Source: Burkholderiaceae bacterium
GTDB lineage: Bacteria; Pseudomonadota; Gammaproteobacteria; Burkholderiales; Burkholderiaceae
Length of the DNA stretch: 32,841 nucleotides
Assembly (NCBI GenBank): GCA_947449305.1
Contig: CANFRA010000015.1
Coordinates: forward strand, 1 to 32,841
Direction: 5' to 3'
Positions 24,810 to 32,841 of this stretch are shown one piece after another. Every line of letters begins with the position of its first letter. The stretch's first letter is position 1. The notes beneath the pieces are model-generated. The model was not told where the DNA came from and made no database searches. It saw nothing but the letters and a program-made list of their open reading frames with translations. The position numbers and the translations under genes are program-made.

Positions 24810-26390
24810 ATGATCCGTACAGCCCTACTCTCTGTCTCTGATAAAAATGGTATTGTGCCCTTCGCTAAAGCTCTTCACGAGCAAGGCATCAAACTGATTT
24901 CAACCGGTGGCACCGCAAAACTCTTGGCAGAAAACAATCTGCCAGTTGTCGAAGTTTCCTCTTTGACTAAATTCCCAGAGATGTTGGATGGCCGTGTAAA
25001 GACGCTTCACCCAATGGTGCACGGTGGACTGTTAGCGCGCAGGGACTTTCCTGAACATATGGCGGCCCTTAAAGAGCATGGTATTGATACGATCGATATG
25101 TTGGTTATCAACCTTTATCCATTTAATGAGACGGTCGCTAAAGAAAGTTGCTCATTCGAAGATGCTGTAGAGAATATTGACATTGGCGGTCCAGCCATGT
25201 TGCGTGCTGCGGCAAAAAATCATCAAGATGTCACTGTATTGATTTCGCCTGAAGACTACGCCCCAGTATTGACAGAGATGAAGGCCAATAAGAATGTCGT
25301 TTCTTATAAAACTAATTTGGCCCTAGCTAAAAAAGTATTTGCACACACCGCGCAATACGATGGTGCAATTGCCAACTATCTGTCCGCATTGGGTGATGAC
25401 TTAGATCACAAGGCTCGATCCTCTTATCCAGAAACTCTACATCTTGCTTTTGAAAAAGTGCAAGAGATGCGTTACGGTGAGAACCCACATCAATCAGCCG
25501 CATTCTATAAAGATATTTATCCAGTAGATGGCGCACTTGCTAATTACAAACAATTACAAGGTAAAGAGCTGTCTTATAACAATATCGCCGATGCTGATTC
25601 TGCTTGGGAATGCGTTAAGAGTTTTATGGGTAACACAGGGGGAGCTGCGGCTTGCGTCATCATTAAACATGCAAACCCTTGTGGCGTGGCTGTTGGTGCC
25701 AGTCCATTGGAGGCCTATCAGAAGGCTTTTAAAACTGATCCAAGCTCCGCCTTTGGTGGGATCATTGCCTTTAATGTTCCATGTGATAGTGCTGCTGCCC
25801 AAGAGATCTCCAAACAATTTGTCGAGGTATTGATTGCTCCTAGCTTTAGTGATGAGGCAAAAGCAATCTTTGCTGCAAAACAAAATGTGCGCCTTTTAGA
25901 AATTCCACTTGGTACGGCCTTTAATGCTTTTGATTTCAAACGTGTTGGCGGCGGTTTGCTTGTGCAATCACCTGACTCTAAGAATGTTCTTCAAAGCGAG
26001 ATGCGTGTTGTGAGCCAAAGACAGCCTACTCCAGGTGAGATGAATGACATGATGTTTGCATGGCGGGTTGCCAAGTTTGTGAAATCCAACGCAATTGTGT
26101 ATTGCGCCAATGGCATGACACTTGGAATTGGTGCGGGCCAAATGAGCCGCGTTGACTCTGCGCGCATGGCAAGCATTAAAGCCGAAAACGCTGGTCTAAG
26201 CCTAAAGGGCTCAGCGGTAGCAAGTGATGCTTTCTTTCCATTCCGCGATGGCTTAGATGTTGTAGTGAATGGTGGTGCAAGTTGCGCAATACAGCCCGGT
26301 GGCAGTATGCGCGATGATGAGATCATTGCAGCAGCCAATGAGCATGGTATTGCCATGATCTTTACTGGCACACGTCACTTCCGTCATTAA
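24810..26390 (+). CDS. purH: Bifunctional AICAR formyltransferase / IMP cyclohydrolase
   Basis: A 526-residue enzyme for the last two steps of de novo IMP synthesis. The N-terminal MGS-like cyclohydrolase domain covers about 1-195 ([47 protein letters not shown]). The transformylase domain follows, with the catalytic KHANPCGVA (about 287-295), [13 protein letters not shown] and a C-terminal [20 protein letters not shown]. Length is typical. No Shine-Dalgarno sequence is visible before ATG 24810. Its stop is 22 bases before ruvC. Confidence 0.98.
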   Translation: MIRTALLSVSDKNGIVPFAKALHEQGIKLISTGGTAKLLAENNLPVVEVSSLTKFPEMLDGRVKTLHPMVHGGLLARRDFPEHMAALKEHGIDTIDMLVINLYPFNETVAKESCSFEDAVENIDIGGPAMLRAAAKNHQDVTVLISPEDYAPVLTEMKANKNVVSYKTNLALAKKVFAHTAQYDGAIANYLSALGDDLDHKARSSYPETLHLAFEKVQEMRYGENPHQSAAFYKDIYPVDGALANYKQLQGKELSYNNIADADSAWECVKSFMGNTGGAAACVIIKHANPCGVAVGASPLEAYQKAFKTDPSSAFGGIIAFNVPCDSAAAQEISKQFVEVLIAPSFSDEAKAIFAAKQNVRLLEIPLGTAFNAFDFKRVGGGLLVQSPDSKNVLQSEMRVVSQRQPTPGEMNDMMFAWRVAKFVKSNAIVYCANGMTLGIGAGQMSRVDSARMASIKAENAGLSLKGSAVASDAFFPFRDGLDVVVNGGASCAIQPGGSMRDDEIIAAANEHGIAMIFTGTRHFRH

Positions 26391-26412
26391 GCCAACAATA
26401 ATTCGAGCACCT

Positions 26413-26931
26413 ATGCGTTGGATTGGAATCGACCCGGGCTTACGTACAACTGGTTTTGGCATCATTGATGTTGATGGACAGAAACTCACTTACGTAGCCT
26501 CTGGGACGATTGAGAGTGGCGATCCTGCCAAAGGCTTACCAGAGCGCTTGGGCGCTCTTTATGCTGGCGTAAAAGAAGTTCTAGAGACCTATAAACCAGA
26601 ATCTGCTGCGATTGAAGAAGTTTTCTTGAACGTAAACCCGCGCTCGACGCTCATGCTCGGTCAAGCTAGAGGTGCTGTGATCGCCGCACTAGTATCTGTA
26701 AAACTTCCGGTTGCCGAATACAGCGCCTTAAGAGTGAAGCAAGCGATTGTGGGCACAGGCCGCGCTGCCAAACCACAAGTACAAGAAATGGTGAAGCGTT
26801 TACTGCGTCTTAACCGCGCACCAGGCACAGATGCTTCAGATGCACTGGGAGTCGCCATCTGCGCAGCACATCATGCTCAAATTCCAAAAGCGATGACTGC
26901 GGCTTTAGCTCCAAAAAAGCGGGGCAAATAA
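26413..26931 (+). CDS. ruvC: Crossover junction endodeoxyribonuclease RuvC
   Basis: A 172-residue Holliday-junction resolvase of the RNase H-like fold, acting as a dimer that nicks opposite strands. The catalytic acidic residues are visible: D7 in [14 protein letters not shown], glutamates in [14 protein letters not shown], and two aspartates in [14 protein letters not shown]. The C-terminus carries a basic tail (PKKRGK). ATG 26413 lies directly before the first strand. It starts the ruvC-ruvA-ruvB series, spaced by 35 and 27 bases. Confidence 0.98.
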   Translation: MRWIGIDPGLRTTGFGIIDVDGQKLTYVASGTIESGDPAKGLPERLGALYAGVKEVLETYKPESAAIEEVFLNVNPRSTLMLGQARGAVIAALVSVKLPVAEYSALRVKQAIVGTGRAAKPQVQEMVKRLLRLNRAPGTDASDALGVAICAAHHAQIPKAMTAALAPKKRGK

Positions 26932-26966
26932 AAGTGTCTGAGCACATTACAGGTTAAGATCTTTAA

Positions 26967-27551
26967 ATGATTGGTCGCATTCAAGGAATCCTCGTTTCAA
27001 TTCATCCGCCTCGGCTCTTAGTAGATTGCCAGGGTATTGGCTATGAAGTGGATGTACCGATGAGCACCTTGTATCAATTACCTCAAGCAGGTCAAAAAAT
27101 TACCCTTCTCACTCATTTCCAAGTGCGCGAGGATGCTCAACAACTTTTTGGCTTTGCCACTGAGACTGAGCGCGAAGCATTTAGACAGCTCATTAAGATT
27201 AGCGGCGTTGGTTCTAGAACTGCGTTAGCTGTTCTATCTGGCATGAGTGTGAATGAACTAGCGCAAGCAATTGCCCTCCAAGAAGCAGGACGCCTCACCC
27301 AAGTGCCCGGCATTGGCAAGAAAACTGCTGAACGTCTTTGTCTTGAACTCAAAGGTAAGCTAGCACCGGATCTTGGTATTGCTACTGGAGGTAAACCTCA
27401 AGCGATTGAAGCTAGCAGCGAAATATTGCAAGCGCTTTTGGCTTTAGGCTATTCAGAAAAAGAAGCGCTTTTGGCCCTCAAGCAAATCCCTCCTGACACC
27501 TCAGTTTCTGATGGCATTCGGATCGGCCTGAAATATCTATCTAAGCACTAA
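26967..27551 (+). CDS. ruvA: Holliday junction branch-migration protein RuvA
   Basis: A 194-residue junction-binding subunit. Domain I is an OB fold at about 1-63 ([20 protein letters not shown]). Domain II carries two helix-hairpin-helix motifs, [18 protein letters not shown] and [20 protein letters not shown]. Domain III, about 150-194, is the small helical part that contacts RuvB ([15 protein letters not shown]). Complete and ordinary. It lies between ruvC and ruvB, and with RuvB drives branch migration. Confidence 0.98.
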   Translation: MIGRIQGILVSIHPPRLLVDCQGIGYEVDVPMSTLYQLPQAGQKITLLTHFQVREDAQQLFGFATETEREAFRQLIKISGVGSRTALAVLSGMSVNELAQAIALQEAGRLTQVPGIGKKTAERLCLELKGKLAPDLGIATGGKPQAIEASSEILQALLALGYSEKEALLALKQIPPDTSVSDGIRIGLKYLSKH

Positions 27552-27578
27552 GTAGAGAAACACCACTACACTTGCAGC

Positions 27579-28649
27579 ATGGCAATTCATACAGACGACC
27601 TTAGCTCTATTCCTGAAGACCTACCAGAGGGTAGTGATCGCATCGTCAGTGGTGCCGCAGGAAACTCGGAAGCTGTTTTTGAAAGAGCACTACGCCCTAA
27701 ACAACTTGATGAATATGTTGGTCAAACGAAAGCCCGCGCCCAATTAGAGATTTTTATTAGCGCTACTAGAGCCCGCCAAGAAGCTTTAGATCACGTTCTC
27801 CTCTTTGGTCCCCCAGGGCTTGGTAAAACGACTCTTGCCCACATCATCGCTAGAGAGCTTGGTGTGAATTTGCGCCAGACTAGTGGCCCAGTTCTCGATA
27901 GACCAGGTGATCTTGCTGCGTTGCTTACCAATTTAGAAGCTAATGATGTGCTCTTCATTGATGAAATTCATCGACTCTCTCCAGTTGTTGAAGAAATTCT
28001 CTATCCAGCGCTTGAGGACTACAGCTTAGACATCATGATTGGTGAAGGGCCTGCAGCACGGAGCGTCAAGATTGATCTCAAACCATTTACTCTCATTGGC
28101 GCCACAACACGGGCTGGTATGCTCACCAACCCATTGCGTGATCGCTTTGGGATTGTGGCAAGACTCGAGTTCTATACCACTGAAGAACTTACCAAAATTA
28201 TTAATCGCTCAGCCAGCTTACTTAAAGCAGATATAGATCCAGAGGGTTCAGTAGAAATTGCTAAGCGTGCGCGCGGTACTCCGCGCATTGCCAACCGCTT
28301 ACTCAGAAGAGTTCGCGACTACGCAGAAGTTAAAGGCACGGGCACGATTACCAAGGCGATGGCTGATGCTGCACTCAAGATGCTGGATGTTGATCCCAGT
28401 GGCTTTGATGTGATGGATAGAAAATTACTAGAAGCTATCTTGCATAAGTTTGATGGCGGCCCCGTTGGAATTGATAACTTAGCTGCAGCCATTGGGGAAG
28501 AACGCGACACGATTGAAGATGTTCTAGAGCCTTACCTGATTCAGCAAGGCTATTTACAAAGAACCTCGCGTGGCAGAATCGCCACCCGTCAGGCCTACGA
28601 GCATTTTGGCTTAACGCCACCTAGTGGCAACGCTAGCTTAGATATTTAA
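27579..28649 (+). CDS. ruvB: Holliday junction branch-migration ATPase RuvB
   Basis: A 356-residue AAA+ motor. Walker A is GPPGLGKTT (77-85), Walker [10 protein letters not shown] (126 onward), with sensor 1 in [11 protein letters not shown] and the arginine finger region in [11 protein letters not shown]-terminal winged helix (about 265-340) binds DNA. The N-terminal 20 residues are a variable acidic leader. The last codons and stop at 28649 lie in a 30-base palindrome shared with the end of tyrS, whose coding region overlaps by four bases on the other strand. Confidence 0.98.
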   Translation: MAIHTDDLSSIPEDLPEGSDRIVSGAAGNSEAVFERALRPKQLDEYVGQTKARAQLEIFISATRARQEALDHVLLFGPPGLGKTTLAHIIARELGVNLRQTSGPVLDRPGDLAALLTNLEANDVLFIDEIHRLSPVVEEILYPALEDYSLDIMIGEGPAARSVKIDLKPFTLIGATTRAGMLTNPLRDRFGIVARLEFYTTEELTKIINRSASLLKADIDPEGSVEIAKRARGTPRIANRLLRRVRDYAEVKGTGTITKAMADAALKMLDVDPSGFDVMDRKLLEAILHKFDGGPVGIDNLAAAIGEERDTIEDVLEPYLIQQGYLQRTSRGRIATRQAYEHFGLTPPSGNASLDI

Positions 28650-28658
28650 GCTAGCGTT
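28629..28658. terminator. Palindrome spanning the convergent ends of ruvB and tyrS
   Basis: AACGCTAGCTTA (28629-28640) and TAAGCTAGCGTT (28647-28658) are perfect inverted copies around a six-base loop, GATATT. Both stop codons lie within it. A strong hairpin forms in either transcript, but no T-run follows, so termination or 3'-end protection is inferred. Confidence 0.55.
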
Positions 28659-29878
28659 ACTTTCGCAAACTTGCGCTTACCAACCTGTACTACGTAAGTT
28701 CCTGCTTCAATCTTCGCTTGCTTATCGCTAACAGTCGCACCATCGATTTTCACGCCGTTCTGCTCGATATTCCGCATAGCTTCTGATGTGGATGGCGCCA
28801 ATCCTGCCGCCTTTAGAAGATTAGCGATTCCCATTGGGGCACCAGAAAGATTTACTACTGGAATGTCATCTGGTACGCCACCTTTAGCACGATGGTTAAA
28901 GTCTTCCAGAGCTTTTTCTGCGGCAGCCTGTGAATGAAAGCGTGCCACGATTTCTTGTGCAAGCAGTACTTTGCAATCTTTTGGATTACGTCCTGCAGCC
29001 ACTTCTTGTTTCATTAAATCAATTTCGGACATTGGGCGGAATGACAGCAATGTGAAGTAATCCCACATCAAATCGTCTGAAATGCTCAAGAGTTTTCCGA
29101 ACATATCACCAGCAGACTCACTAATACCAATGTAGTTTCCTTTGGATTTACTCATTTTCTCAACGCCATCCAGACCAACCAAGAGCGGCATCGTCAAAAT
29201 ACATTGAGGCTCTTGGCCATACTCACGCTGGAGCTCCCGACCAACAAGAAGATTAAATTTTTGATCTGTACCGCCCAGCTCTAAATCACTCTTCAGTGCA
29301 ACAGAGTCATAGCCCTGCATTAATGGATATAAAAACTCATGAATAGAGATGGGTACACCATTGCGATAGCGCTTGGTAAAGTCATCGCGCTCGAGCATTC
29401 TGGCAACAGTATGTTTTGCAGCCAGCTGAATCATGCCACGCGCACCCAATGGATCGCACCATTCACTGTTGTAGCGTACTTCTGTTTTAGCAGGATCGAG
29501 CACCATGCTCGCTTGACGATAGTAAGTTTCTGCGTTGACTGCGATCTCTTCTGCGGTCAACGGTGGACGAGTTGCATTACGCCCCGATGGATCGCCAATC
29601 ATGCTAGTGAAGTCCCCAATCAAGAAAATGACCGTATGACCTAAATCTTGCAACTGACGTAGTTTATTCAGCACTACCGTATGGCCCAAATGAATGTCAG
29701 GCGCTGTTGGATCTAATCCCAACTTAATCCGGAGTGGAGTGTTGGTAGCCTGGCTACGAGCCAATTTTTGCACCCAATCAGCCTCAACCAATAATTCATC
29801 GCAGCCGCGCTTAGTGACTTCGAGGGCCGCAAAGACTTCAGGGGTCAAAGGATATTTTTGTTCTGGTTTAGCCGTCAT
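28646..29878 (-). CDS. tyrS: Tyrosyl-tRNA synthetase
   Basis: A 410-residue class I synthetase. The HIGH motif is HLGH (63-66) in [16 protein letters not shown] and the KMSKS motif is exact at 241-245. [17 protein letters not shown] lies between them. The C-terminal S4 RNA-binding domain begins near 345 ([20 protein letters not shown]). The sequence style ([22 protein letters not shown]) is that of the TyrZ-like branch rather than Escherichia coli TyrS. I chose ATG 29878, which starts [11 protein letters not shown]; an upstream in-frame ATG would add 20 residues unlike the family. Divergent from anmK. Confidence 0.96.
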   Translation of the reverse strand: MTAKPEQKYPLTPEVFAALEVTKRGCDELLVEADWVQKLARSQATNTPLRIKLGLDPTAPDIHLGHTVVLNKLRQLQDLGHTVIFLIGDFTSMIGDPSGRNATRPPLTAEEIAVNAETYYRQASMVLDPAKTEVRYNSEWCDPLGARGMIQLAAKHTVARMLERDDFTKRYRNGVPISIHEFLYPLMQGYDSVALKSDLELGGTDQKFNLLVGRELQREYGQEPQCILTMPLLVGLDGVEKMSKSKGNYIGISESAGDMFGKLLSISDDLMWDYFTLLSFRPMSEIDLMKQEVAAGRNPKDCKVLLAQEIVARFHSQAAAEKALEDFNHRAKGGVPDDIPVVNLSGAPMGIANLLKAAGLAPSTSEAMRNIEQNGVKIDGATVSDKQAKIEAGTYVVQVGKRKFAKVTLA

Positions 29879-29951
29879 ACTGATTCGGATGCTGATACAG
29901 TTATTTAGTATTTCAATTGTTAAGCATAATTGTCGCATTCCTGAGAACTAG

Positions 29952-31079
29952 ATGAACAAACTGCACTCCCTCTACATTGGCCTCATGTCTGGTACCAGCC
30001 TAGACGGGATTGATGCTGTTCTAGCCAAAATTGGGCCCAATGGAGAAGCTAGCACCCAGGCAGCTGTGAGCTCGCCCTTTAGTCCCGAGCTTCGCAAAGC
30101 CCTCTTCGAACTTCAAAGTTCAGGTCCCAATGAGCTCCACCGGGAGAAACAGGCCGGAAATGCCTTAGCTTTAGCCTACGCAGAAGCTGTAAACCAACTT
30201 CTGAAAAAAACTAATTTGCAGCCATCCAATATTGCCGCCATCGGCGCCCATGGTCAAACCATTCGCCACCAACCTCACCTTGGTGATATGGCATATACCC
30301 ATCAAACCCTCAATGCCGCTCTTTTGGCTGAGAAGACAGGCATTGATGTCATTGCTGATTTTAGGAGTCGTGATCTAGCAGCTGGAGGCCATGGCGCGCC
30401 TTTAGTGCCTGCCTTTCATGCGCAGCAATTTACATCCTCCGAAAATTTAGCAATTTTAAATATAGGTGGTATTGCCAATCTGACGCTCCTACCAAAAAAT
30501 GGAGAAGTCACTGGCTTTGACTGTGGCCCTGGGAATATGTTGATGGATGCCTGGATACATGAACACCAAGGTAATGCCTTTGATGAAAATGGTGCTTGGG
30601 CATTACAAGGAAAAGTGAATGAAGGATTGCTAGCAGAGATGTTAGCTGATTCTTTTTTTAGCAAAGCGCCACCGAAGAGCACCGGTCGAGATGATTTTCA
30701 TCTAGTTTGGTTGCAGGAAAAACTGGGTAACAGTAATCATCACGCCGAAGATGTACAAGCTACTTTACTGCATCTGACGGCACATTCAGCCTTAGAGGCT
30801 TTAGTACGTCATGCCCCGCAAACCCAGAAATTGATTGTCTGTGGGGGTGGCGCCCGCAATAATGCCTTAATAAATTTGCTTCAAGTCAAAGCGCAGCATG
30901 TATTCAAAGAACCTATAGAAGTTACGACGAGTGACTCTGCTGGCATTGACCCACAACTCGTTGAAGCTCTAGCCTTTGCATGGCTTGCTTGGGCACATAA
31001 AGAAAAACGGCCAGCAAATTTGCCAGCCGTCACAGGTGCTAAGGGTCCTAGAATTTTAGGCGCTTGCTATCCTGCTTAA
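29952..31079 (+). CDS. anmK: Anhydro-N-acetylmuramic acid kinase
   Basis: A 375-residue ASKHA-fold kinase that opens the 1,6-anhydro ring of anhMurNAc and phosphorylates it to MurNAc-6-phosphate during murein recycling. GLMSGTSLDGIDAVLAKIG is the phosphate-binding start. AIGAHGQTIRHQP, IADFRSRDLAAGGHGAPLVPAFH, and NIGGIANLTLL with FDCGPGNMLMD (catalytic aspartate) follow, and LIVCGGGARNNALI binds the nucleotide. Complete. In organisms with AmgK and MurU, also present here, its product feeds that pathway after dephosphorylation. CATAAT at 29925-29930 may be its -10. Confidence 0.97.
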   Translation: MNKLHSLYIGLMSGTSLDGIDAVLAKIGPNGEASTQAAVSSPFSPELRKALFELQSSGPNELHREKQAGNALALAYAEAVNQLLKKTNLQPSNIAAIGAHGQTIRHQPHLGDMAYTHQTLNAALLAEKTGIDVIADFRSRDLAAGGHGAPLVPAFHAQQFTSSENLAILNIGGIANLTLLPKNGEVTGFDCGPGNMLMDAWIHEHQGNAFDENGAWALQGKVNEGLLAEMLADSFFSKAPPKSTGRDDFHLVWLQEKLGNSNHHAEDVQATLLHLTAHSALEALVRHAPQTQKLIVCGGGARNNALINLLQVKAQHVFKEPIEVTTSDSAGIDPQLVEALAFAWLAWAHKEKRPANLPAVTGAKGPRILGACYPA

Positions 31080-31097
31080 CTATATAAGTTGATTTCT

Positions 31098-31484
31098 TTA
31101 AGCGGAGAAAGAAGATCCGCAACCACAAGTAGTCGTTGCATTTGGATTCTTAATCACAAACTGTGAACCGTTGATATCTTCCTTGTAGTCAATCTCAGCA
31201 CCAACTAAATATTGGAAGCTCATTGAATCTACTAACAAGGTAACGCCATTCTTTTCAAACAAGGTGTCATCCTCATTCACGGCATCATCAAATGTGAAGC
31301 CATATTGAAAACCTGAACATCCACCACCTTGCACGAATACGCGTAGCTTCAATTCTGGATTGCCTTCTTCAGCAATCAAGTCAGCCACTTTTGCAGCAGC
31401 GCTATCCGTAAACACCAATGGGGTTGGTGGCTCGGCTAAATCTTGTGCAGGTTGTGCAACTTCTTGGCTAGCTAATTGGGTCAT
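31098..31484 (-). CDS. erpA: Iron-sulfur cluster insertion protein ErpA
   Basis: A 128-residue A-type carrier that passes Fe-S clusters to target proteins. The three conserved cysteines are C56 ([11 protein letters not shown]) and C120 and C122 ([12 protein letters not shown]). A variable N-terminal extension of about 20 residues, rich in Gln, Ala and Pro, precedes the fold at [18 protein letters not shown] lies six bases before ATG 31484, one of the strongest ribosome sites in the window. It follows argC by 93 bases and faces anmK, with 18 bases between their stops. A short inverted repeat (CTAGGC/GCCTAG, 31520-31538) lies in the upstream gap. Confidence 0.96.
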   Translation of the reverse strand: MTQLASQEVAQPAQDLAEPPTPLVFTDSAAAKVADLIAEEGNPELKLRVFVQGGGCSGFQYGFTFDDAVNEDDTLFEKNGVTLLVDSMSFQYLVGAEIDYKEDINGSQFVIKNPNATTTCGCGSSFSA

Positions 31485-31577
31485 AGTTCACTCCTAAATC
31501 AAAAGGCAATACTGACATTCTAGGCTTTTAATGCCTAGGCTGCTGAAGGGGTATTAATTGGCAAAAACTGCCTCATA

Positions 31578-32636
31578 TTATGGTGAAACTGCAATCTGAG
31601 TAAGCCCAGTCGTCTCAGGCAGGCCAAACATGAGGTTCATACACTGCACACCCTGTCCTGAAGCGCCTTTTACCAAATTGTCTTCCACCACCAAAATGAC
31701 CAGAGTATCGCCGCCGCCTGGACGATGGATAGCAATCCGAATACCGTTGCTACCCCTTACGGAACGAGTCTCCGGATGGCTGCCCGAGGGCATGACATCT
31801 ACAAAAGGCTCATCTTTATAAAAGCTCTCGTACAGCTTTTGATAATCAACATCTTTGCCAGCTTCGGTCAAACGGACATATAGGGTCGAATGAATACCTC
31901 TCACCATAGGTGTGAGATGTGGCACAAATGTCAGCCCAATTTGATCGTGACCAGCAATGGCTTTTAGGCCTTGCACAATCTCCGGAAGATGCCGATGGCC
32001 CTTAACACTGTAGGCTTTAAAGTTATCACTCGCTTCAGAGAGTAAGGTGCCAATCTCTGCCTTACGTCCAGCACCAGAAGTGCCCGACTTTGAATCAGAG
32101 ATGATGTGGTTACCATCAATCAACTGTTTGCCACCGGTAGATTTTGGGGCGAGCAATGGCGCAAGACCAAGCTGCACGGAGGTTGGGTAGCAACCGGCTA
32201 AACCCACTACACGCGCTTTTTTAATAGCATCACGATTGATTTCTGCCAAACCATAAACTGCTTCTGCCAGAATATCTGGACAGCTATGCTCCATGCCATA
32301 CCACTTAGCGAACTCTTGAACATCCTTCAACCTGAAGTCAGCCGCTAAATCCAAAATCTTGACATTGTGAGCAAGTAATTCTTTTGCTTGCGCCATGGCA
32401 ACGCCATGTGGTGTTGCAAAAAACACCACATCACATTCATTTAATTTGGCTTGCTCTGGCGTAGTGAATTGAAGATCAACACGACCACGCAAAGATGGGA
32501 ACATCTCAGCAACTGGCATGCCAGCTTCTGTACGAGATGTAATAGCAACAATCTTTACCTCGGGGTGCTGCGCCAACAAACGCAATAATTCAACCCCGGT
32601 ATATCCTGTGCCACCAACGATGCCAACCTTAATCAT
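31578..32636 (-). CDS. argC: N-acetyl-gamma-glutamyl-phosphate reductase
   Basis: A 352-residue NADPH-dependent enzyme for the third step of arginine synthesis. The Rossmann motif is [18 protein letters not shown] (4-21). The catalytic cysteine is C149 in [16 protein letters not shown], and a histidine lies in GHRHLPEI. I chose ATG 32636, which has GGAG seven bases upstream and places the GxGGTG loop at residue 7; a longer frame extends 23 codons upstream, without support. It follows rpsI after a clear terminator, so it has its own promoter, which I could not place with confidence. In many betaproteobacteria argC lies near rpsI and erpA. Confidence 0.96.
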   Translation of the reverse strand: MIKVGIVGGTGYTGVELLRLLAQHPEVKIVAITSRTEAGMPVAEMFPSLRGRVDLQFTTPEQAKLNECDVVFFATPHGVAMAQAKELLAHNVKILDLAADFRLKDVQEFAKWYGMEHSCPDILAEAVYGLAEINRDAIKKARVVGLAGCYPTSVQLGLAPLLAPKSTGGKQLIDGNHIISDSKSGTSGAGRKAEIGTLLSEASDNFKAYSVKGHRHLPEIVQGLKAIAGHDQIGLTFVPHLTPMVRGIHSTLYVRLTEAGKDVDYQKLYESFYKDEPFVDVMPSGSHPETRSVRGSNGIRIAIHRPGGGDTLVILVVEDNLVKGASGQGVQCMNLMFGLPETTGLTQIAVSP

Positions 32637-32700
32637 GTCTTTCTCCAAGATACCCACTAAGTGAAGATTTAAACAAACTTCACAATACCTCAATAGTAGA

Positions 32701-32729
32701 AACAAAAAGAGCCGCTTGCGCGACCCTTT
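32701..32729 (-). terminator. Rho-independent terminator after rpsI
   Basis: On the minus strand AAAGGGTCGC (32729-32720), a GCAA tetraloop and GCGGCTCTTT (32715-32706) form a ten-pair stem with two G-U pairs. A T-rich tract, TTTTTG, ends the structure. It separates rpsI from argC. Confidence 0.75.
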
Positions 32730-32755
32730 CGAAAAACTTCAGCGACCGAAAGAAA

Positions 32756-32841
32756 TTAGCGCTTGCTGAACTGCTTACGACGACGCGCGCCGTGCAGACC
32801 AACTTTTTTACGCTCAACTTCACGAGCATCGCGAGTTACCA
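32756..32841 (-). CDS. rpsI: 30S ribosomal protein S9, C-terminal end (partial)
   Basis: Only the last 27 complete codons are in the window: VTRDAREVERKKVGLHGARR followed by RKQFSKR and a stop at 32756. This is the conserved basic C-terminal tail of S9, whose final arginine reaches the ribosomal P-site tRNA. The rest of the gene, and presumably rplM upstream of it, lies beyond the right edge. A terminator follows. Confidence 0.95.
   Translation of the reverse strand, partial: VTRDAREVERKKVGLHGARRRKQFSKR

Noticed and set aside
25991..26371. A 126-codon open frame on the minus strand opposite purH
   Set aside because: Lies fully inside purH, resembles no family I know, and has the low-complexity composition of a frame shadow. 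Similar antisense frames at 3419-3748 and 23625-23951 were dropped for the same reason.
29879..29938. Longer tyrS frame starting 20 codons upstream
   Set aside because: The added residues do not resemble TyrS and run across the divergent anmK promoter region. The ATG at 29878 gives the usual length.
31007..31030. Interrupted palindrome near the end of anmK
   Set aside because: Two mismatches in each arm and no loop, wholly within coding sequence. Likely chance.
32637..32705. Longer argC frame starting 23 codons upstream
   Set aside because: It would begin in the rpsI terminator. ATG 32636 has a good ribosome site and the right distance to the nucleotide-binding loop.
1..32841. Mobile elements, CRISPR arrays, defence systems, tRNA or rRNA genes, riboswitches
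   Set aside because: Looked for across the window. Gene packing is tight, no gap exceeds about 145 bases, and no repeat array, transposase, integrase or tRNA-like fold was seen.

Overview
The window reads as ordinary chromosome from a betaproteobacterium of the Burkholderiaceae, most likely Polynucleobacter or a close freshwater relative. This rests on AT-leaning, compact coding, short intergenic gaps, weak Shine-Dalgarno sequences, and a familiar gene order: glyQ-glyS-gmhB-plsC facing lptD-surA-pdxA-rsmA, then amgK-murU-pepP-ubiH, dusB-fis-purH-ruvCAB, and rpsI-argC-erpA. The genus is inferred from recalled gene order, not from a database search. I see no insertion sequence, prophage, CRISPR array, tRNA, rRNA or transposase, and no gap longer than about 145 bases.

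Layout. Positions 1-3260 hold a mixed set of small loci: a partial gamma-class carbonic anhydrase and an Amt ammonium transporter (minus), a Rap1a/Tai-like periplasmic protein and a glycine-zipper lipoprotein (plus), and an OsmC-like peroxidase with a single-domain rhodanese (minus). A putative Na+/H+ antiporter follows at 3312. Positions 4623-8854 are miaB-ybeY-corC-lnt, without the phoH gene that usually sits between miaB and ybeY. Positions 8914-13272 are glyQ-glyS-gmhB-plsC. The facing minus-strand operon at 13279-19017 is lptD-surA-pdxA-rsmA. From a shared divergent promoter, amgK-murU-pepP-ubiH runs rightward to 23306. Positions 23449-28649 are dusB-fis-purH-ruvC-ruvA-ruvB, meeting tyrS (minus) tail to tail inside a 30-bp palindrome. 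anmK (plus) is divergent from tyrS and convergent with erpA. argC and the 3' end of rpsI close the window.

How the genes fit together. There is a strong envelope theme. LptD inserts LPS and SurA chaperones outer-membrane proteins. GmhB supplies LPS heptose, Lnt finishes lipoproteins and PlsC makes phosphatidic acid. AnmK, AmgK and MurU belong to the cell-wall recycling route that returns anhydro-MurNAc to UDP-MurNAc. The rest is translation and RNA modification (MiaB, YbeY, RsmA, DusB, GlyQS, TyrS, S9), Holliday-junction processing (RuvABC), and biosynthesis (PurH, PdxA, UbiH, ArgC, ErpA).

I looked for an undescribed system and did not find a convincing one. The most useful second looks are small: tandem NtrC-like sites at amt, the palindrome carrying both the ruvB and tyrS stop codons, the missing phoH, an LptD with only two mature cysteines, and two genes whose -10 boxes sit so close to the start codon that leaderless transcripts are plausible.
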